21,000 nt of DNA from Symbiodinium natans (GCA_905221605.1 CAJNDS010002380.1:64001-85000); one strand, 5' to 3'; counted from the first letter of the stretch, positions 1 to 11,424 are shown. Numbers and translations are program-made. Notes: a model not told the origin generated them from the letters alone.

Positions 1-194
1 TGATCCTCAGCTGCGCTGTAAATCTCCAAACGCTTGCTGTCGCGACGATGACAATACAGTTTCAATGCCTTCTTCTGTTATGCTCATGGGGAGCTTGTAC
101 GAACAAACATAAAAATACTGTCACTATTATGTTCATGATGCTAAGACTGTTCGCCGCCTCGGTTGTAAGCACCTCCTTCAGTTGAACCACCCTC
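1..194. other. window edge without a recognised feature
   Basis: I see no convincing reading frame, repeat or RNA gene in this AT-richer edge. It could be intron or the 3' flank of the minus-strand exons that follow. Confidence 0.4.
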
Positions 195-605
195 TTAAGC
201 TGGCGTCGCTGTTGTGCCGGCTTGCTGACAATGGGGTCTCAACAGTTCGACCATGGGGTCTCCCGGAAAGGTGACGGCCCTCACCCGATGCCGTGACGGC
301 ACAGGTACAAGGCAAAAAACTATCCCAGGCATCGAACGGCAAGGTAGCAAGAAAACGTAAGGTAGTTGATTTGTTGGAGCATCTTTTGGTACATGATTGT
401 AGATATCTTGAAAAACTTTCTCCCCGAACTTCACTGAGCTCCACTCCTTGGCATGAGGCTCTCTCCTGGCCATCCAGTTTGCCCAGCGCAGCAAAGCTGT
501 CGGCCTCTGCATCAGGAAAGCGACGGAGATTGAATTTTCGCCACAGTTGAATAAAGGCAAGAATTCCCGGTGTAAGAGCTGAGCTCGAAGAGAACGGTGC
601 TTCAT
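195..605 (-). other. probable minus-strand exon(s), reading frame unresolved
   Basis: Two overlapping minus-strand frames are both open here and both look protein-like. One reads through segments such as RRFPDAEADSFAALGKLDG. The other reads through KFGEKVFQDIYNHVPKDAP. In the first frame a GCAGAG|GCC acceptor and an AAG|GAG (GA-type) donor would delimit a short exon; the second has comparable options. I cannot decide between them without transcript data. The piece may belong to the same gene as the exons at 1498-1891, which lies upstream on the same strand. No domain is recognised. Confidence 0.3.
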
Positions 606-962
606 TCTCCTGCAGCAAGGACGACGCGCGCAGCTTGTATACTCGCCTGCTCACAAGGAGCAGTTAATATAAGCAACATGCCTGAAGTCATACAAAAACT
701 GAACAAGTGCGTTCTCCAAACATCTTGGGAACTGTATGGAACTGTACTCCTCAAGCCAACTTCTGCCAGGATCTTGCGCAAGCTGCTGCCTGCAAGCTGC
801 TCACTCTCCCATAGTGCTGTCACACGCACTCTCACAAAAGGAACACTACTGTGTCTCCACCAACCTTTCATGGATATATAGACTTTTGGACATGCTACTT
901 TGGTCCTTTCGAGAATACCGCAGTACCACGAGGCTAATTACCTTGACTCAACTGTGTAGTCC

Positions 963-1415
963 ATGCCGTCTCTGTCTTGTTGCAATCTTCGACGACCAGA
1001 CACATTCAATCACCAGCTGGATTTGATCCACACTTCCAGCCTCATCTGCAGGGCACCTATCAAAGGCGACAAATACACAGAACGGACTACAGTGACTACA
1101 GCAATCTCTTTCCATGTTGAAGATTCAGGCAGCAAAGATATGCCAACGTCTGTAACGAGCGGCATCGATGATGCAGAAAACTTACGAGCCGCCTTGGTTG
1201 TCCTGGCTGGCTACCAAGAGCAAGTCCTGCAAGGCTCTGACTGCATTCAAGACAATGGCACTGTTTTGAAACCGTTCTTCACTCACACATCTCACTGTCA
1301 CAATGGTTGGGCTTTATTGTGCTTGTCTGACATCATCACAAGGTCACAGGGTGAAGCAGGGAGCAGCGCCTCCTCGCCAGACACCCGAGAGTACTCGCCA
1401 CGGCTCCGGCTTTGA
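963..1415. other. ambiguous coding-like stretch (both strands open)
   Basis: A 150-residue plus-strand frame is open here, including SGIDDAENLRAALVVLAGYQ. A minus-strand frame over about 1020-1200 is also open and at least as protein-like, including STWKEIAVVTVVRSVYLSP. Neighbouring exons on both sides are on the minus strand, so I lean to minus, but splice boundaries are not clear. No family is recognised. Confidence 0.25.
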
Positions 1416-1497
1416 ATCATGGACTCCTTGGCTCGTGAACGTTTACCGACGACATGTCCAGGTCCAGGACTTGCGCTGCAAAGCCGACCATAGCGGA

Positions 1498-1891
1498 TCA
1501 TAGCCGACCATGCTTAGGGACGTGCCATTGCTGCAGCTGCACTTGTTTCAATGTTTTTCCTGACACAAGTCTCACAAATCTACATGCCAGGAATGGCGCC
1601 ACTGTTGGCACAACTAACCGCCACTCCTTCGCAATCTTGCTTTCAACAAAGCTTAATGCCCCTTCCAGTCGACACCGTGATGGCGCTGTATCCTCCACTT
1701 GCTGCGGTGCACTCAACTCGGGCCTGAAGCCCTTCTTTGTGATCTCAGCCAAGTCCTTGCTCCCAGAAGACATGGATGCAAGCACGTGCAACCGCTTTGA
1801 CGATTTGATACGGTGACTGCACAATCTCCTCGTCATCGGCGCAATGCTCTGGGCTTGTCAGGTCTGGAGGTCGAGCCAAAGTGTCGGACTC
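1498..1891 (-). CDS. two joined exons of an unidentified protein (partial)
   Basis: The first exon is 1756-1891. It is preceded by GGAAG|GAG and encodes 45 residues, including DDEEIVQSPYQIVKAVARAC and ending HVFWEQ. A 94 bp intron (1662-1755) starts with GACTTG after CAAG, so the donor is GA-type, and it ends GGAAG|GGG. The next exon starts at 1661 in matching phase and encodes ALSFVESKIAKEWRLVVPTV and on. Its true 3' end is uncertain. It may stop at a GTGAGA donor around TTT|GTGAGA, or at TCAG|GAAAAA, before the in-frame stop near 1498. The unspliced frame of the first exon hits a TGA inside the proposed intron, which supports splicing. N- and C-termini lie outside these exons. The family is not recognised. 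Confidence 0.45.
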
Positions 1892-3022
1892 CTTCCTCGC
1901 TTTCAAAGCAGAACGGAGCGATGTTCACACGTTTTGCTGCCGAGTTGATAGAGAAGCTGCCCCACACCCCAGTGCCAGATGAGCCAAACCCGTGTCGACA
2001 TTTGACAGATTCTCTCTAAACGCTGACAAGCCACAGTTCACAACCTCCCCACATCTGAGCTGACATGCAAACTTGACATACAGGCCAGTTTGTAAGTGCC
2101 AGTAAGCAGGTGGCAAGCAGTGAAGACGATTCAAGCCCGCACCAGACACAGCAGCGAAATGTTCGTTTGCCCGTGGTGGCATGAAAGCTCGAAACCTTGT
2201 CACATTCGGCTTCGCATGGTGTTGCTTACTGTCCTTGTCTTGCCGAGCCATGGAGGTGGCGGCTTGTCCGGCATCCTGAGCTGAGCATATGACACACGGA
2301 GCATCAGACGACCAGGCGTGCGTGTTCTGAGTCCTCTGTACTATGTCCAGGTGCAAGAACCAGCGGCATGGTCAAAAGCTCACTGCACATATTGCACACT
2401 CGACCTGTGTACTAAGACACCAGCGACAGAACGTCCTGCAACCGCGCACCAATGTCCTGCAACATTCAGATGGTTCAGGCCTCTGTCCTATCACGTACAG
2501 TATGCATACTGAAAAAATCAGTATTTTTGCATGGCAGTTTGAACTCATGCTTGAGTCAACAGTTGGAGGTGTCCCCATTGCATTTGTTCTTCCCTTTTGC
2601 ATGTGCTCCGAACTGTAAGTCAAGGCGGCAGGCTACTCCGAATCTAAGCTTGAGCAGTGGGAAGAAGGACAAAAAAGGAAAGGCAAACACGAAAGCGAGC
2701 GTGCGCGGGCTTGCACAGGCTTCACTCCAGAGCCCACCTGGGTGCATAACATCAAACCCACCGGAACCCGCTCTCGGGCCCAACCTGCTACAGCAAGACA
2801 AAGCCCAAGCCTCTGGCTTACCCTAGAATTTGGGATTAAGAGCGGTATATTCAGCATTACTGTTTACTTCAACCCTCGAACCGTATGAGTTAACGGGTTA
2901 GTTGAAACTTGCAACTTGCATGCGAAGCCAAAGCTCGGATTCCAAGCAATTGCTGGACGGGTTGCAGGTTACATGACTGCCGGTTCTGCCGGTGTGCATC
3001 CGTCTTAGGCCCTCTGACTGTG
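1892..3022. other. spacer or intron between two minus-strand genes
   Basis: Both strands carry short open frames of similar quality with no clear splice chain. A plus-strand frame at 2452-2826 ends with a lysine-rich patch (GKKDKKGKANTKASVRG) but has no supporting boundary. The stretch just below 3023 is the 3' flank of the next gene. I see no repeat or RNA gene. Confidence 0.35.
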
Positions 3023-6000
3023 CTATTGTTGTGACTTGTGCACATGCTCGGTGAAGGCCTCAACGACTTGCCTCCGGAAAGCATCCAGCTGCTCCTGTGA
3101 CAAGATGTGAAGCCATTCAAGATAAGTTGGATGCTTCCTCTAGCAGCTCTGCCAAATGAGGGGTTGGCTTCTGGTGAGAACAAGCATTTAGTAAAATCTA
3201 GCTGCTGCATACACACCATTTCCCAACCTGCATCTCCTCTTTGAGATCTAGGCCTTCAGCCCAATCAAGTATGGCATGCTTTTGCACATTACCTAGAGCA
3301 AGTGCACCGCAGGAACAGCGCAGTTTGTCTCATGATCAAAGCTCCCGGCGAGTAACAGCTGGGCGACTGCCTTCTGTGGGAGTCTTGGAGCCACACCTGC
3401 CACCATCACGCTCGTCACGTACGACGAGATCCGGAAGAAAGCACAACCACGTCTACAAAGGCCCGCCTCATCGTCTAAATCGAGGGGAGCTGAGACCCAG
3501 CAGGCACACAACTTGAGTCTCGAAATTGTGCTATGTTGCTGTGTGTTGGCTGCTTGGTTGCTACGTGTTCCCGCGCTTCTCTTGATCGGTCTGCGGCTCA
3601 CGGCTGTACGCTACATGGTTTATGAAGACCGTATCGAGCCATATGGAACCACGAGCACCACAAGCCTTTTATGACGACATTGTCAAGCTCAAACAAGATC
3701 AAACCGCAAAGGCAGCACTGTGTGCATATGCTTCGAGACATCGTCCTGAAGGGTTTACATGTCGCCCAAAAGCACAGAGGCCAGCCCTTGGGATCCCTTG
3801 GCCCCCACTCACTTCACGGTGCCGCAGATTAGCCTCATTAGCCTGCTGAAAAACCCTTCCAGTTGCTCGCACAAACTCTCGACGAGAAAGCTCTCTCGCT
3901 AGAGCTCTCAAGGCTTCCAAAAGCAAACCGAAGTCCAAAGCAATGTGCATGACAGCCGAGCCTACCAGCACCGAAAGTTCCTAGACATGGAGTGGAACCA
4001 TACACGGACAGTTGTTTTGCTCTGGCTTGAAGCACCTTCCGAGCAACGTTCCACAACCCTCGAGTGCAAAGAACCGGGGAAGTTTGCAAGTTTTCGAAGT
4101 GCAGAGGCGTGGAGGTTGTCGATGCCAACGTCGATGTTAAGAACCTGTTGGGAAGCCTCTCAAATCGAATCAGGATTAAGGAATTTTAAGTAATCAAGTT
4201 TACAGGGGTGCACCCAGAACCGATATTGACGCATACCGTAAGATCTTGACAACCTCTCGCAGACATGGCCAAAAAATGCCACGGCGCCATCAGACGCCTC
4301 AAGCTCAAGCCGCACTCCGCTGTGGCCTGTGGTGGCGATGCTATCAGCACAGTATTGAAATGTGAGGAGTTGCACTCTAGCTTCATTTCCAATCTGCTCC
4401 GGGGAAGAGCCAATGGGCAATGTTTGACTCATGCTCTTCCAACCCTTCAACCTGCAAAACCACACTTTTGCTTTCGCTCAGTGGCACTTTGCGGCTGTAC
4501 ATGGCCATACAGTCTGGACAAAGGCCATCCCGCACAAAGCACTATTAAGCAGAGCAATACGTGTCTGCCAGAACTCTCAGGAAGTCTCTGACCTGAACAG
4601 CCAAGAGTTGCCAGTAGCGACAAATAGCGACAGTGAAGCAGCAAAGCCTGGCAAATCCTACCCAGAAGTCTGCTAAGCTCAGGACCAATTGCAGGTCCAT
4701 GCGCATCAGTTGACGGCGGACGTCCAGCGGCTTATGTTGCCAAAATACGGAGGCCTTCTTGATCCCCTTCCACCATTCTTCCACTCCTTGTTCAAAGGCA
4801 CTCTCTCGATGATCGATGGGCTTGTGAGCCCAAGCTGGGTGCTGCTTCAATTTGTCCAGCGCATGCAGGCGGCTGACACATAGCTGCTCTTCCACCATTG
4901 ACTCAATCTCTGCGTTTGAGGTCACGGTCACCAGTGGTGTATTGTAGGAATCAAAGAAATAAATCTTGCAGCGGCCATCTGACACAGGGAACTGATGAAA
5001 CCAAAACGAACATTGCAAGGTTTTCATTTTAAGACAGCCGTTCTTGAAAACTGACAGAACGATGCTTCTTCTCAAAGCCTCACCCTCACACGCCTGATCT
5101 TTGAAGCATATCCTGTCTGGCCACCACTGCGGCGCTGTACCTGCAACACAGCGTGTATGGAAAAAACCTACAAAGCGACATCGTCTTCGGATGTGCGTCC
5201 CATTTCAGTCACAACTGGCAGAGGACCAGTGCGTGGCTGCGCCCAGTAGAAAGCCGTGGACCTTGCTTAACTTAAGGTGCCAGTAGACTTGCCGCCAGCA
5301 ATGCACGCATGCACTCAAGCGTACCACAGCAAACCCGACGAGTTCATGCACATCAATCCGTTTGATCGAGGGGTTACAAAGTGTTGCAAGCAACTGATAG
5401 AAGCCTTCCAATATCTGCTGCAAAGTGCTTGTCCACTCGCATGTGAGGGGAACAGCAGCTGCTCCTCGAGCGAAGCAAAGGCAAATGGATGCGCGACCCA
5501 TGCCATAGCTGTCCATAGCTTCATCGACGATGCACACATGGCGACCTATGTTGGTCTGATATGCTGTGAGACGGCCCGAAAAAGAATCCGGATTCTGCAG
5601 GACAGCCTGCTCGGACTCCAGAATACGTAGGTACTGTGCACTTATCGAAAGATGTACCAACCTTTGACTTAGAGAAGAGATGTGAAGAGATTCACCAGAG
5701 TCGGAATTCTCAGCTTGGATCTGTAATCTTACACATCACAATTATCTCCTGCAAACTCTCCAGGGAAGAAGCCACGATTATTCGACCAGCAAGCGTGGGG
5801 TCGCTGCTGACCAAATGCCTAGGTCACATGAGGGACGGGGGGTTTGTCGGGGATTGGCTTCCGGGGGCGGGCTGAACAAGATAACCACAGCTTCGGCTCT
5901 GCTCACACGAAACCCAGCAACCGCTCAACACTTTCTTTCCAATTTGCAAGAATTGAGAACGGGTTTGCTCTGATCTCAGAAGGGGGGACCACCTGCCATT

Positions 6001-6083
6001 GTTGAAGCGCCACGAGGCACCCACGTGGCTCCATGGACAAGAGCCGCATTGGCAAAACTAAGAAGCACTAAACGGGCGCTCAT
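3023..6083 (-). CDS. multi-exon gene for an uncharacterised protein, possibly secreted or plastid-targeted
   Basis: The C-terminal half is resolved. Exons are 4662-5140 (159 codons, including SDGRCKIYFFDSYNTPLVTV), 4398-4451 (VEGLEEHESNIAHWLFPG), 4237-4326, 4037/4036-4144 (VLNIDVGIDNLHASALRKLA), 3813-3961 (VMHIALDFGLLLEALRALAR), 3293-3396 and 3023-3137, ending ...FTEHVHKSQQ and TAG. All junctions keep phase, and six donors are GT. The 4398 junction uses a GC donor and is the weakest, because an alternative frame in 4237-4326 (LELEASDGAVAFFGHVCERL) also looks coding. A plausible first exon is 5993-6083. It starts at an ATG, encodes the hydrophobic MSARLVLLSFANAALVHG, and ends at GCAG|GTGGTC. 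Exons between 5140 and 5993 are unresolved; 5205-5660 contains coding-like frames such as YLRILESEQAVLQNPDSF. If that first exon belongs here, the protein enters the secretory or plastid route. No domain is recognised. Confidence 0.6.
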
Positions 6084-6217
6084 GGTTTGGCCCTGATGGT
6101 GGGGGGGTTGCGCGAGGCAGGGGGTAAGTCGAGGTAGCGTTGCAGCTCCGATATCAAGGAACAATAAGGCCCTCCCCCGCTCTTAACAGTTGATTCTCGC
6201 TGACCCAAGAAAAGAAA
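6084..6217. promoter_or_regulatory. 134 bp divergent intergenic region
   Basis: The ATG of the minus-strand gene (6081-6083) and the ATG of the plus-strand gene (6218-6220) face away from each other across this gap. It contains a G-rich run (GGTGGGGGGGTTG near 6099-6111) and a C-run (CCCTCCCCC near 6171-6179). No TATA box or TTTT box is evident. The role as a shared promoter is inferred from layout and depends on both start exons being right. Confidence 0.35.
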
Positions 6218-7236
6218 ATGCTGATCAAAGGCTATGCATTGGTGAGCCCGGTTGTGCTTCAAGAGCTTTCGCACTGCATCCCCTCATGCATGGATATGGA
6301 TGCCGAGGCGCCTCAAATGCACTTCATCCGCAATGCCACCAGTCACCCTACTCCTGCATTGCAGCAACGTGACTCGCAAATCTTCAATCTTCAAGACTTG
6401 TTGGGGATGTTTGGGGATGTGCTTACACATCTACGTATATCTACGTAACTCCTCGGCCAGCTGCCGCTGGTCTCACCATGCTGAGCCAGTCGCCTCGGAC
6501 CGCCAATCAGCTTTCACATGTAGCAGCAATGTAGCATGGATGTCAAACCGTACCAAAAAGCATTGCAGGTCAGTTGGGTTCCAAACAAAGGTCGCACAGA
6601 GATGCGTTAACTCACTAGAGAGAAGCTTGGATGAATGACGCCTCGTAATATCCAACAACTTCGACCAGAAACTACTACTTCTTGAACTTTTGTGTAACTC
6701 GCATGCCCTTTCCTTCTCATTACAAGCTTTTCCTGGCCCCCTTTTACGGCCAAAACTAGGAAACAAACGGCCGAAGTCTTTCTTAGTCGCCCAGTTTGTG
6801 TTGACTGCCTCAATATTGCTCCTGCTCACGAGCAAGCCTCAGTCAGCACAATCTGTACTACCCTGGGCACTGTCTAGAGAAAGCTAAATCGGCTAACTTA
6901 AATCTTGTTTCTGGCACATAACCAGAAAATAATTTGAAAATTTCAAGTTGGTCGCCTCTGCCGATCTTTGGAAAAGCTGACCACGTTAACAACCCCGTTG
7001 GGTTTTGCGATGCGGGGCCAAAACGAAAAGTCCATGACTTGGTACTATGGAATACCCGTTGGATCTCGAAGGTTGCAGCTCGTTGATGATTGTTGCAGAG
7101 TTGGCAGTGAGGCACATGGCATCATGCTGCAAATGCACTGGGGCGTTTTGAGGCACTGCAGGAGCTTGATCTGTTGCGGGAAGCTTGCCTTTCACAGTAC
7201 CTTGTTCGAGTGCTGTCCTCGTGGTCTAGCTTCAAG
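6218..7236 (+). CDS. plus-strand multi-exon gene, function unknown (5' part)
   Basis: Exon 1 (6218-6434) starts at ATG and encodes 72 codons beginning MLIKGYALVSPVVLQELSH and including NLQDLLGMFGDVLTHL. It ends at a GTATAT donor. Exon 2 (6926-7071) follows in phase and includes PIFGKADHVNNPVGFCDAG and VHDLVLWNTRWISK, ending at AAG|GTTGCA. After an 81 bp intron, exon 3 (7153-7236, 28 codons) reads ALQELDLLREACLSQYLVRV and ends at CAAG|GTCGGG. A possible last exon begins at GGCAG|GATGTT (7275) and reads DVQFWV then TGA at 7293-7295. The exon 1-2 intron (491 bp) is the least certain join, since its acceptor is followed by A. I recognise no family. The gene is head to head with the minus-strand gene at 3023-6083. 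Confidence 0.5.
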
Positions 7237-7295
7237 GTCGGGTTGGTGCCTTTCAACCAGGACTTCCAAGGCAGGATGTTCAGTTTTGGGTTTGA

Positions 7296-7828
7296 GGTGT
7301 TTTGGGCTTGTGATGAGCTTCCAACCTTTTCTTTAAACGGGGGCTTGCGCGTAGGCGCAGTAGCCAAAAAAATCAAAAAAGATGGAGTCTAATCTCAAAA
7401 GTTGCTGTCAAGAAGATGCTTCCGATTATCGGTCAGGGAGTACTAGTCCCGGTCCTCCTTGGAAACTAGATCCCCCCCCCCACTGGCACACTCTCACAAA
7501 GGACCATGCGCAAGCGCAGCGCAGTATGCGCAGTCAAGGCAACACCAATGCACTCTCCCTGACTCTCCGTTAATGGCAGCTAAACTTGTGGGGGGTGGAT
7601 TTGGGACAGTTTAATCAAGCCCCGAATTACCAGCGCGCGCACGCGTGCGAAGGGACCTCCACCGTGAAAAGTATGGTGTCGACATCTGTTAGTTGTGTTG
7701 TGAATTGTGAATTCTTCTTTCCTTTTCCTTAACTAAACATGTACAAAACGTAACAAGATGTACAACATCAAGATGCACAACAGATGTGTACAAACCATTG
7801 TCTTGTGCTTCGTGTTTTTGCATTTACA
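7296..7828. other. spacer upstream of the microsatellite
   Basis: No convincing gene is visible. It contains short low-complexity runs (CCCCCCCCC near 7473, CGCGCGCACGCG near 7633) and a GTACAAAAC/GTACAACATC-like patch near 7741-7795. It could be the 3' flank or a late intron of the plus-strand gene. Confidence 0.4.
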
Positions 7829-8739
<911 letters not shown>

Positions 8740-9354
8740 GGAAACAGAGGCCCAAATTCGCAGGATGGATTGCTTGCGTGGGCTGCAAGATCCGAAGCTT
8801 CAAACGCATCGCGCCTGCACAGTTCAAACGACATTGCGGCTTCTTTCAAATAGCCCCAACGTCGTGGGCAGACCTTACCTCGCACATAAAAAATCACATT
8901 GATACTCGTCGCACATGACAAAATTGCACGTCGAAAACGTCACAGGCAATGAAGGGAAGGAGGGAAAGTCACAAACGAGCACACTTCGAACTTCGCACAA
9001 ATTCGTACAAGTTGCTCAATGTCAGAAAGCGCTTGACGCCAGAAACGCTGCTCGTTGTGCAAGACTGAAAAGTCGCCGCAGAGGAGGCAGCCTACATCAG
9101 AGACCGTTCGAATCTGTTGCAGCTCTGGACGTAACGCAACCGCAGTCGAGCGGCGCAGATTGAACAGGGCGTGGTGCCCGCAGACTGCATCATGCCACTG
9201 GGCCAAACACATGGGCTGCGAAATGCCGCGTGCCTGCCATGCAACAACCTCTAGTTAGGCAGTGAGCGGCTTGACTTTGGCTCAGAAGTAAACAGACTCC
9301 AGAACCGCTTAGACTGCACCATCACGGCACCTGGCAGTGATCCACGATTGCCAT
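8740..9354 (-). CDS. putative papain-like cysteine peptidase (deubiquitinase-type motif)
   Basis: Exon 1 (9331-9354, possibly longer) starts ATG and encodes MAIVDHCQ, with donor CAG|GTGCCG. After an 82 bp intron, exon 2 (8985-9248, 88 codons) reads ARGISQPMCLAQWHDAVCGH and then HALFNLRRS. It contains Gln-x5-Cys-Gly-x-His-Ala, the spacing of oxyanion-hole Gln and nucleophile Cys in papain-fold peptidases. Further on comes FWRQALSDIEQLVRICAKFE. A tentative exon 3 (8740-8873) starts AAG|GTC and includes RRWGYLKEAAMSFEL. The catalytic His and Asp/Asn that should follow are not located. I infer a cysteine peptidase, perhaps acting on ubiquitin or a ubiquitin-like protein; a non-enzymatic relative is equally possible. 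Start and 3' end are uncertain. Confidence 0.42.
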
Positions 9355-9614
9355 TCTCCTTGTGCTCTGAAGCAAAACCACAGCAAAATGCAACAAGCCC
9401 ACGGGCCAAATCTGACAGCAGCTTTCTCCATCATCAGTTGCACTGATTCACGGACTTTACCAATCACTAGCAGTAGCAGCATCTTCCACAGAATCAGAAT
9501 GGCGACAAGACAGCGGCCACTAGGCTGTGACAAGTCCTTCGCCTTAGAACCGTGATCTGCCCTGGCACTTGCTCGCGCTGTCGCTGTCACATGCTGTCAC
9601 CCGCATTCTGGCCT

Positions 9615-10275
9615 TTAAGATGGGACGAATGGCATGAGACATTCTGGTGCGAGGGCCATGATAAATGACCCTGACACTCCCTCCAAGCCGTGCTTGCAGG
9701 AACTCTCTGATCCGTGCAAAGCGTCTCATCCGACAAGCTTGAGATGGAGGTCTCCTTCCAAAAGAGTCCATCAGCAAACTGTCCCGAGGTGACCAAACAT
9801 GGCCAGATTGTTGCAAATAAACGCGGCATACAGAACAGCAACACAGAAGAGCAATAAACAACAGCAGTCCAGAACAGCAGTCCAAAACAGCAGTCCAAAA
9901 CAGCAGTCCAAGCAGATCGGTTGCTGTCCTCTGAACGAAGAGAGTTGGCAGGGACTGTCTCGGAATCCAGCAAAGACCCATCCACTGCCTTTGCTACATC
10001 CGTTTGCTACATCCGTTTCATTATCATCCGTTCTGCAACAGGCCCTGGAAAATCCTGGAAATATGCCAATGACCTCTCAGGTGCAGTCGGAGGAGAACTT
10101 GCATTGCCTGAGAAATTTGCACCGGCCAGGATCTGTTCCAGTTGCGACGGCAACACACCTCAATCAGCGAACTGCCCGGCAACATGGTCCCGCATGTTCG
10201 AACTCCACTGCAGTTGAGTTCAGATATGTTCAGACACAAGTTTCAAGTTTTACATCCCGAGCGTCTGGAGGGTAC
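9615..10275 (-). other. likely 3' exons of the gene at 10276-10971, unresolved
   Basis: Candidate exons in phase with the last resolved exon exist. One starts at GAGAG|GTC near 10080 and includes DDNETDVANGCSKGSGWVFA. Nearer the end, minus-strand frames at 9615-9790 include SGQFADGLFWKETSISSLSD and GLEGVSGSFIMALAPECLMP, with a TAA at 9615-9617. I could not choose one chain. The 13 bp tandem repeat at 9861-9912 lies within it. Confidence 0.25.
9861..9912. repeat. 13 bp minisatellite, 4 copies
   Basis: The unit ACAGCAGTCCAAA is repeated four times head to tail with one or two changes (9861, 9874, 9887, 9900). On the minus strand it reads TTTGGACTGCTGT. The unit length is not a multiple of three, so it cannot be an in-frame protein repeat. 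Confidence 0.9.
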
Positions 10276-10971
10276 CTTGATCTCCAAGCAACGTTCTCGC
10301 AGATCCCCATCGACATCCTGCATCACTTCGCGGCTCCGAAAGCCAATTTCCATAACTCCTTCTACTGCCTTACTGCCTTACTCCCTTACTCCAATATCTG
10401 TTTTGAGCATCTTGTTAAAGTACCCGACAAGCCAGCTTCCTCCTCAATGCTTTGTCCAAAGTTCCTTTCAAGCTGAACTTCCAAAACCACACCCTGATGT
10501 GCCGCTTGAACTTTGTGACTTGAACCGAAAGCCAATCCAAGCCACACCGAGCCCATTCCTGCAAGCCGTTGCAAGCCTCCAAGCGCGTAGTAGTGAGATG
10601 AACCCATTCCGGAGGCCACATAGTAAGATCCTTTGACACCTCTGCTCTAACCTGCGACTGGGTCCAATTGCCACATCAAGTAGGATGCAGCTAGCTGCCC
10701 TCTTCGCAACTATTTGCTTCCAGAAATAGAGGAAATGCTTTGATTCGGAGTCAGGCAACTACAGCGGTGAGGCCATTGTCGATTTCAACCGTCCACTGCA
10801 GTGCGACAGGCGAAAAGAGGCCACTCAGTAGTGCTGCAGCTGCCCTGTCAGTTGATAGAGGTCCTTTGACTTGAGGATCGTGTGTTGGAGCTCCAAGTGC
10901 AAAAGCAGCTTCCACACTGAGCTCTGGCATTGTGAGACCCATGCAATCAATCTGGATAAGCCGCAGTGGTG
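10276..10971 (-). CDS. four joined exons of an unidentified protein (partial)
   Basis: Exons are 10763-10971 (PLRLIQIDCMGLTMPELSVE and LGAPTHDPQVKGPLSTDRAA), 10559-10651 (VRAEVSKDLTMWPPEWVHLT), 10424-10493 (GVVLEVQLERNFGQSIEEEA) and 10276-10358 (VMEIGFRSREVMQDVDGDLR). Introns are 111, 65 and 65 bp. The donors are GT, GA (CTTGCAG|GAATGG) and GT, and all three acceptors are AG|G. Phase is kept throughout, and the alternative frames stop or lose protein character at the junctions. The last exon ends LEIK|GTACCC, so the gene continues toward 9615. The 5' end is missing; the first exon starts ATCAG|CACC after a CTAAT that could be a branch point. No family is recognised. It lies between the PPR and peptidase-like genes on the same strand. 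Confidence 0.55.
10363..10392. repeat. 8 bp tandem repeat inside a 65 bp intron
   Basis: TACTGCCT occurs twice exactly, then TACTCCCT and TACTCC. On the minus (coding) strand the units read AGGCAGTA, so the intron contains stacked CAG and GTAAGG words that resemble its own splice sites. Confidence 0.85.
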
Positions 10972-11356
10972 CTGATTAGCTCCAATGCATAGGCAGAGGC
11001 TTTCTGGGCCCAGATCTGCGGCAGATTTGCATCCGAACCGAACTCTCAACTGCAAATCCCTGCAGTGGCGCATGAGGCCAAAGGCACACACAAGCATGCC
11101 AAAAGGTGTCACTGGTACTGAAAGCTCTGCGAACCGAAGAAAAAACTGTTGTCAAGGATGGCACCTGCGCGAAGCCGAACACGAAGGCGTGTTCGGAGCC
11201 TCTGGAGCAAAGAACGAAATCTTGAAAGCACCCAAGGTCTGTTCAAGCATCTTCCGCACTGCAGACCTCACAAAAGACCTGCCTTTCAAGTATCCGCCTC
11301 GGGCCGTAGATGTCTGAGGAACGAAGTGGGAGGTTCAGGGCCGTGGCTTTGACATA
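10972..11356. other. probable upstream intron/exon territory, unresolved
   Basis: Minus-strand frames include short protein-like pieces (for example ANLPQIWAQKASAYALELIS just upstream of 10971, in a frame that hits a stop at the exon start). I found no phase-consistent join. No repeat or RNA gene is seen. Confidence 0.3.
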
Positions 11357-11424
11357 AGGTTAGAGGTTAGGAACTTCAGGCAATTTAAAGACTAGGGTGT
11401 CAGGGTTTAGGTTTTAGGGTTTTT
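11357..11424. repeat. degenerate telomere-like repeat (TTTAGGG type)
   Basis: The plus strand reads AGGTTAGAGGTTAGG and later GGGTTTAGGTTTTAGGGTTT. These are imperfect copies of the plant/alveolate-type telomere unit. Copies are too few and too diverged to be an active telomere. Confidence 0.6.

Noticed and set aside
1867-1886. CGAGCCAAAGTGTCGG, partly like a reverse-complement spliced leader
   Set aside because: It needs a gap and mismatches and lies in a protein-like exon.
9799-10476. Plus-strand frame of 225 codons
   Set aside because: It overlaps the minus-strand exon chain at 10276-10493 and the 13 bp repeat; composition is unremarkable and no motif is seen.
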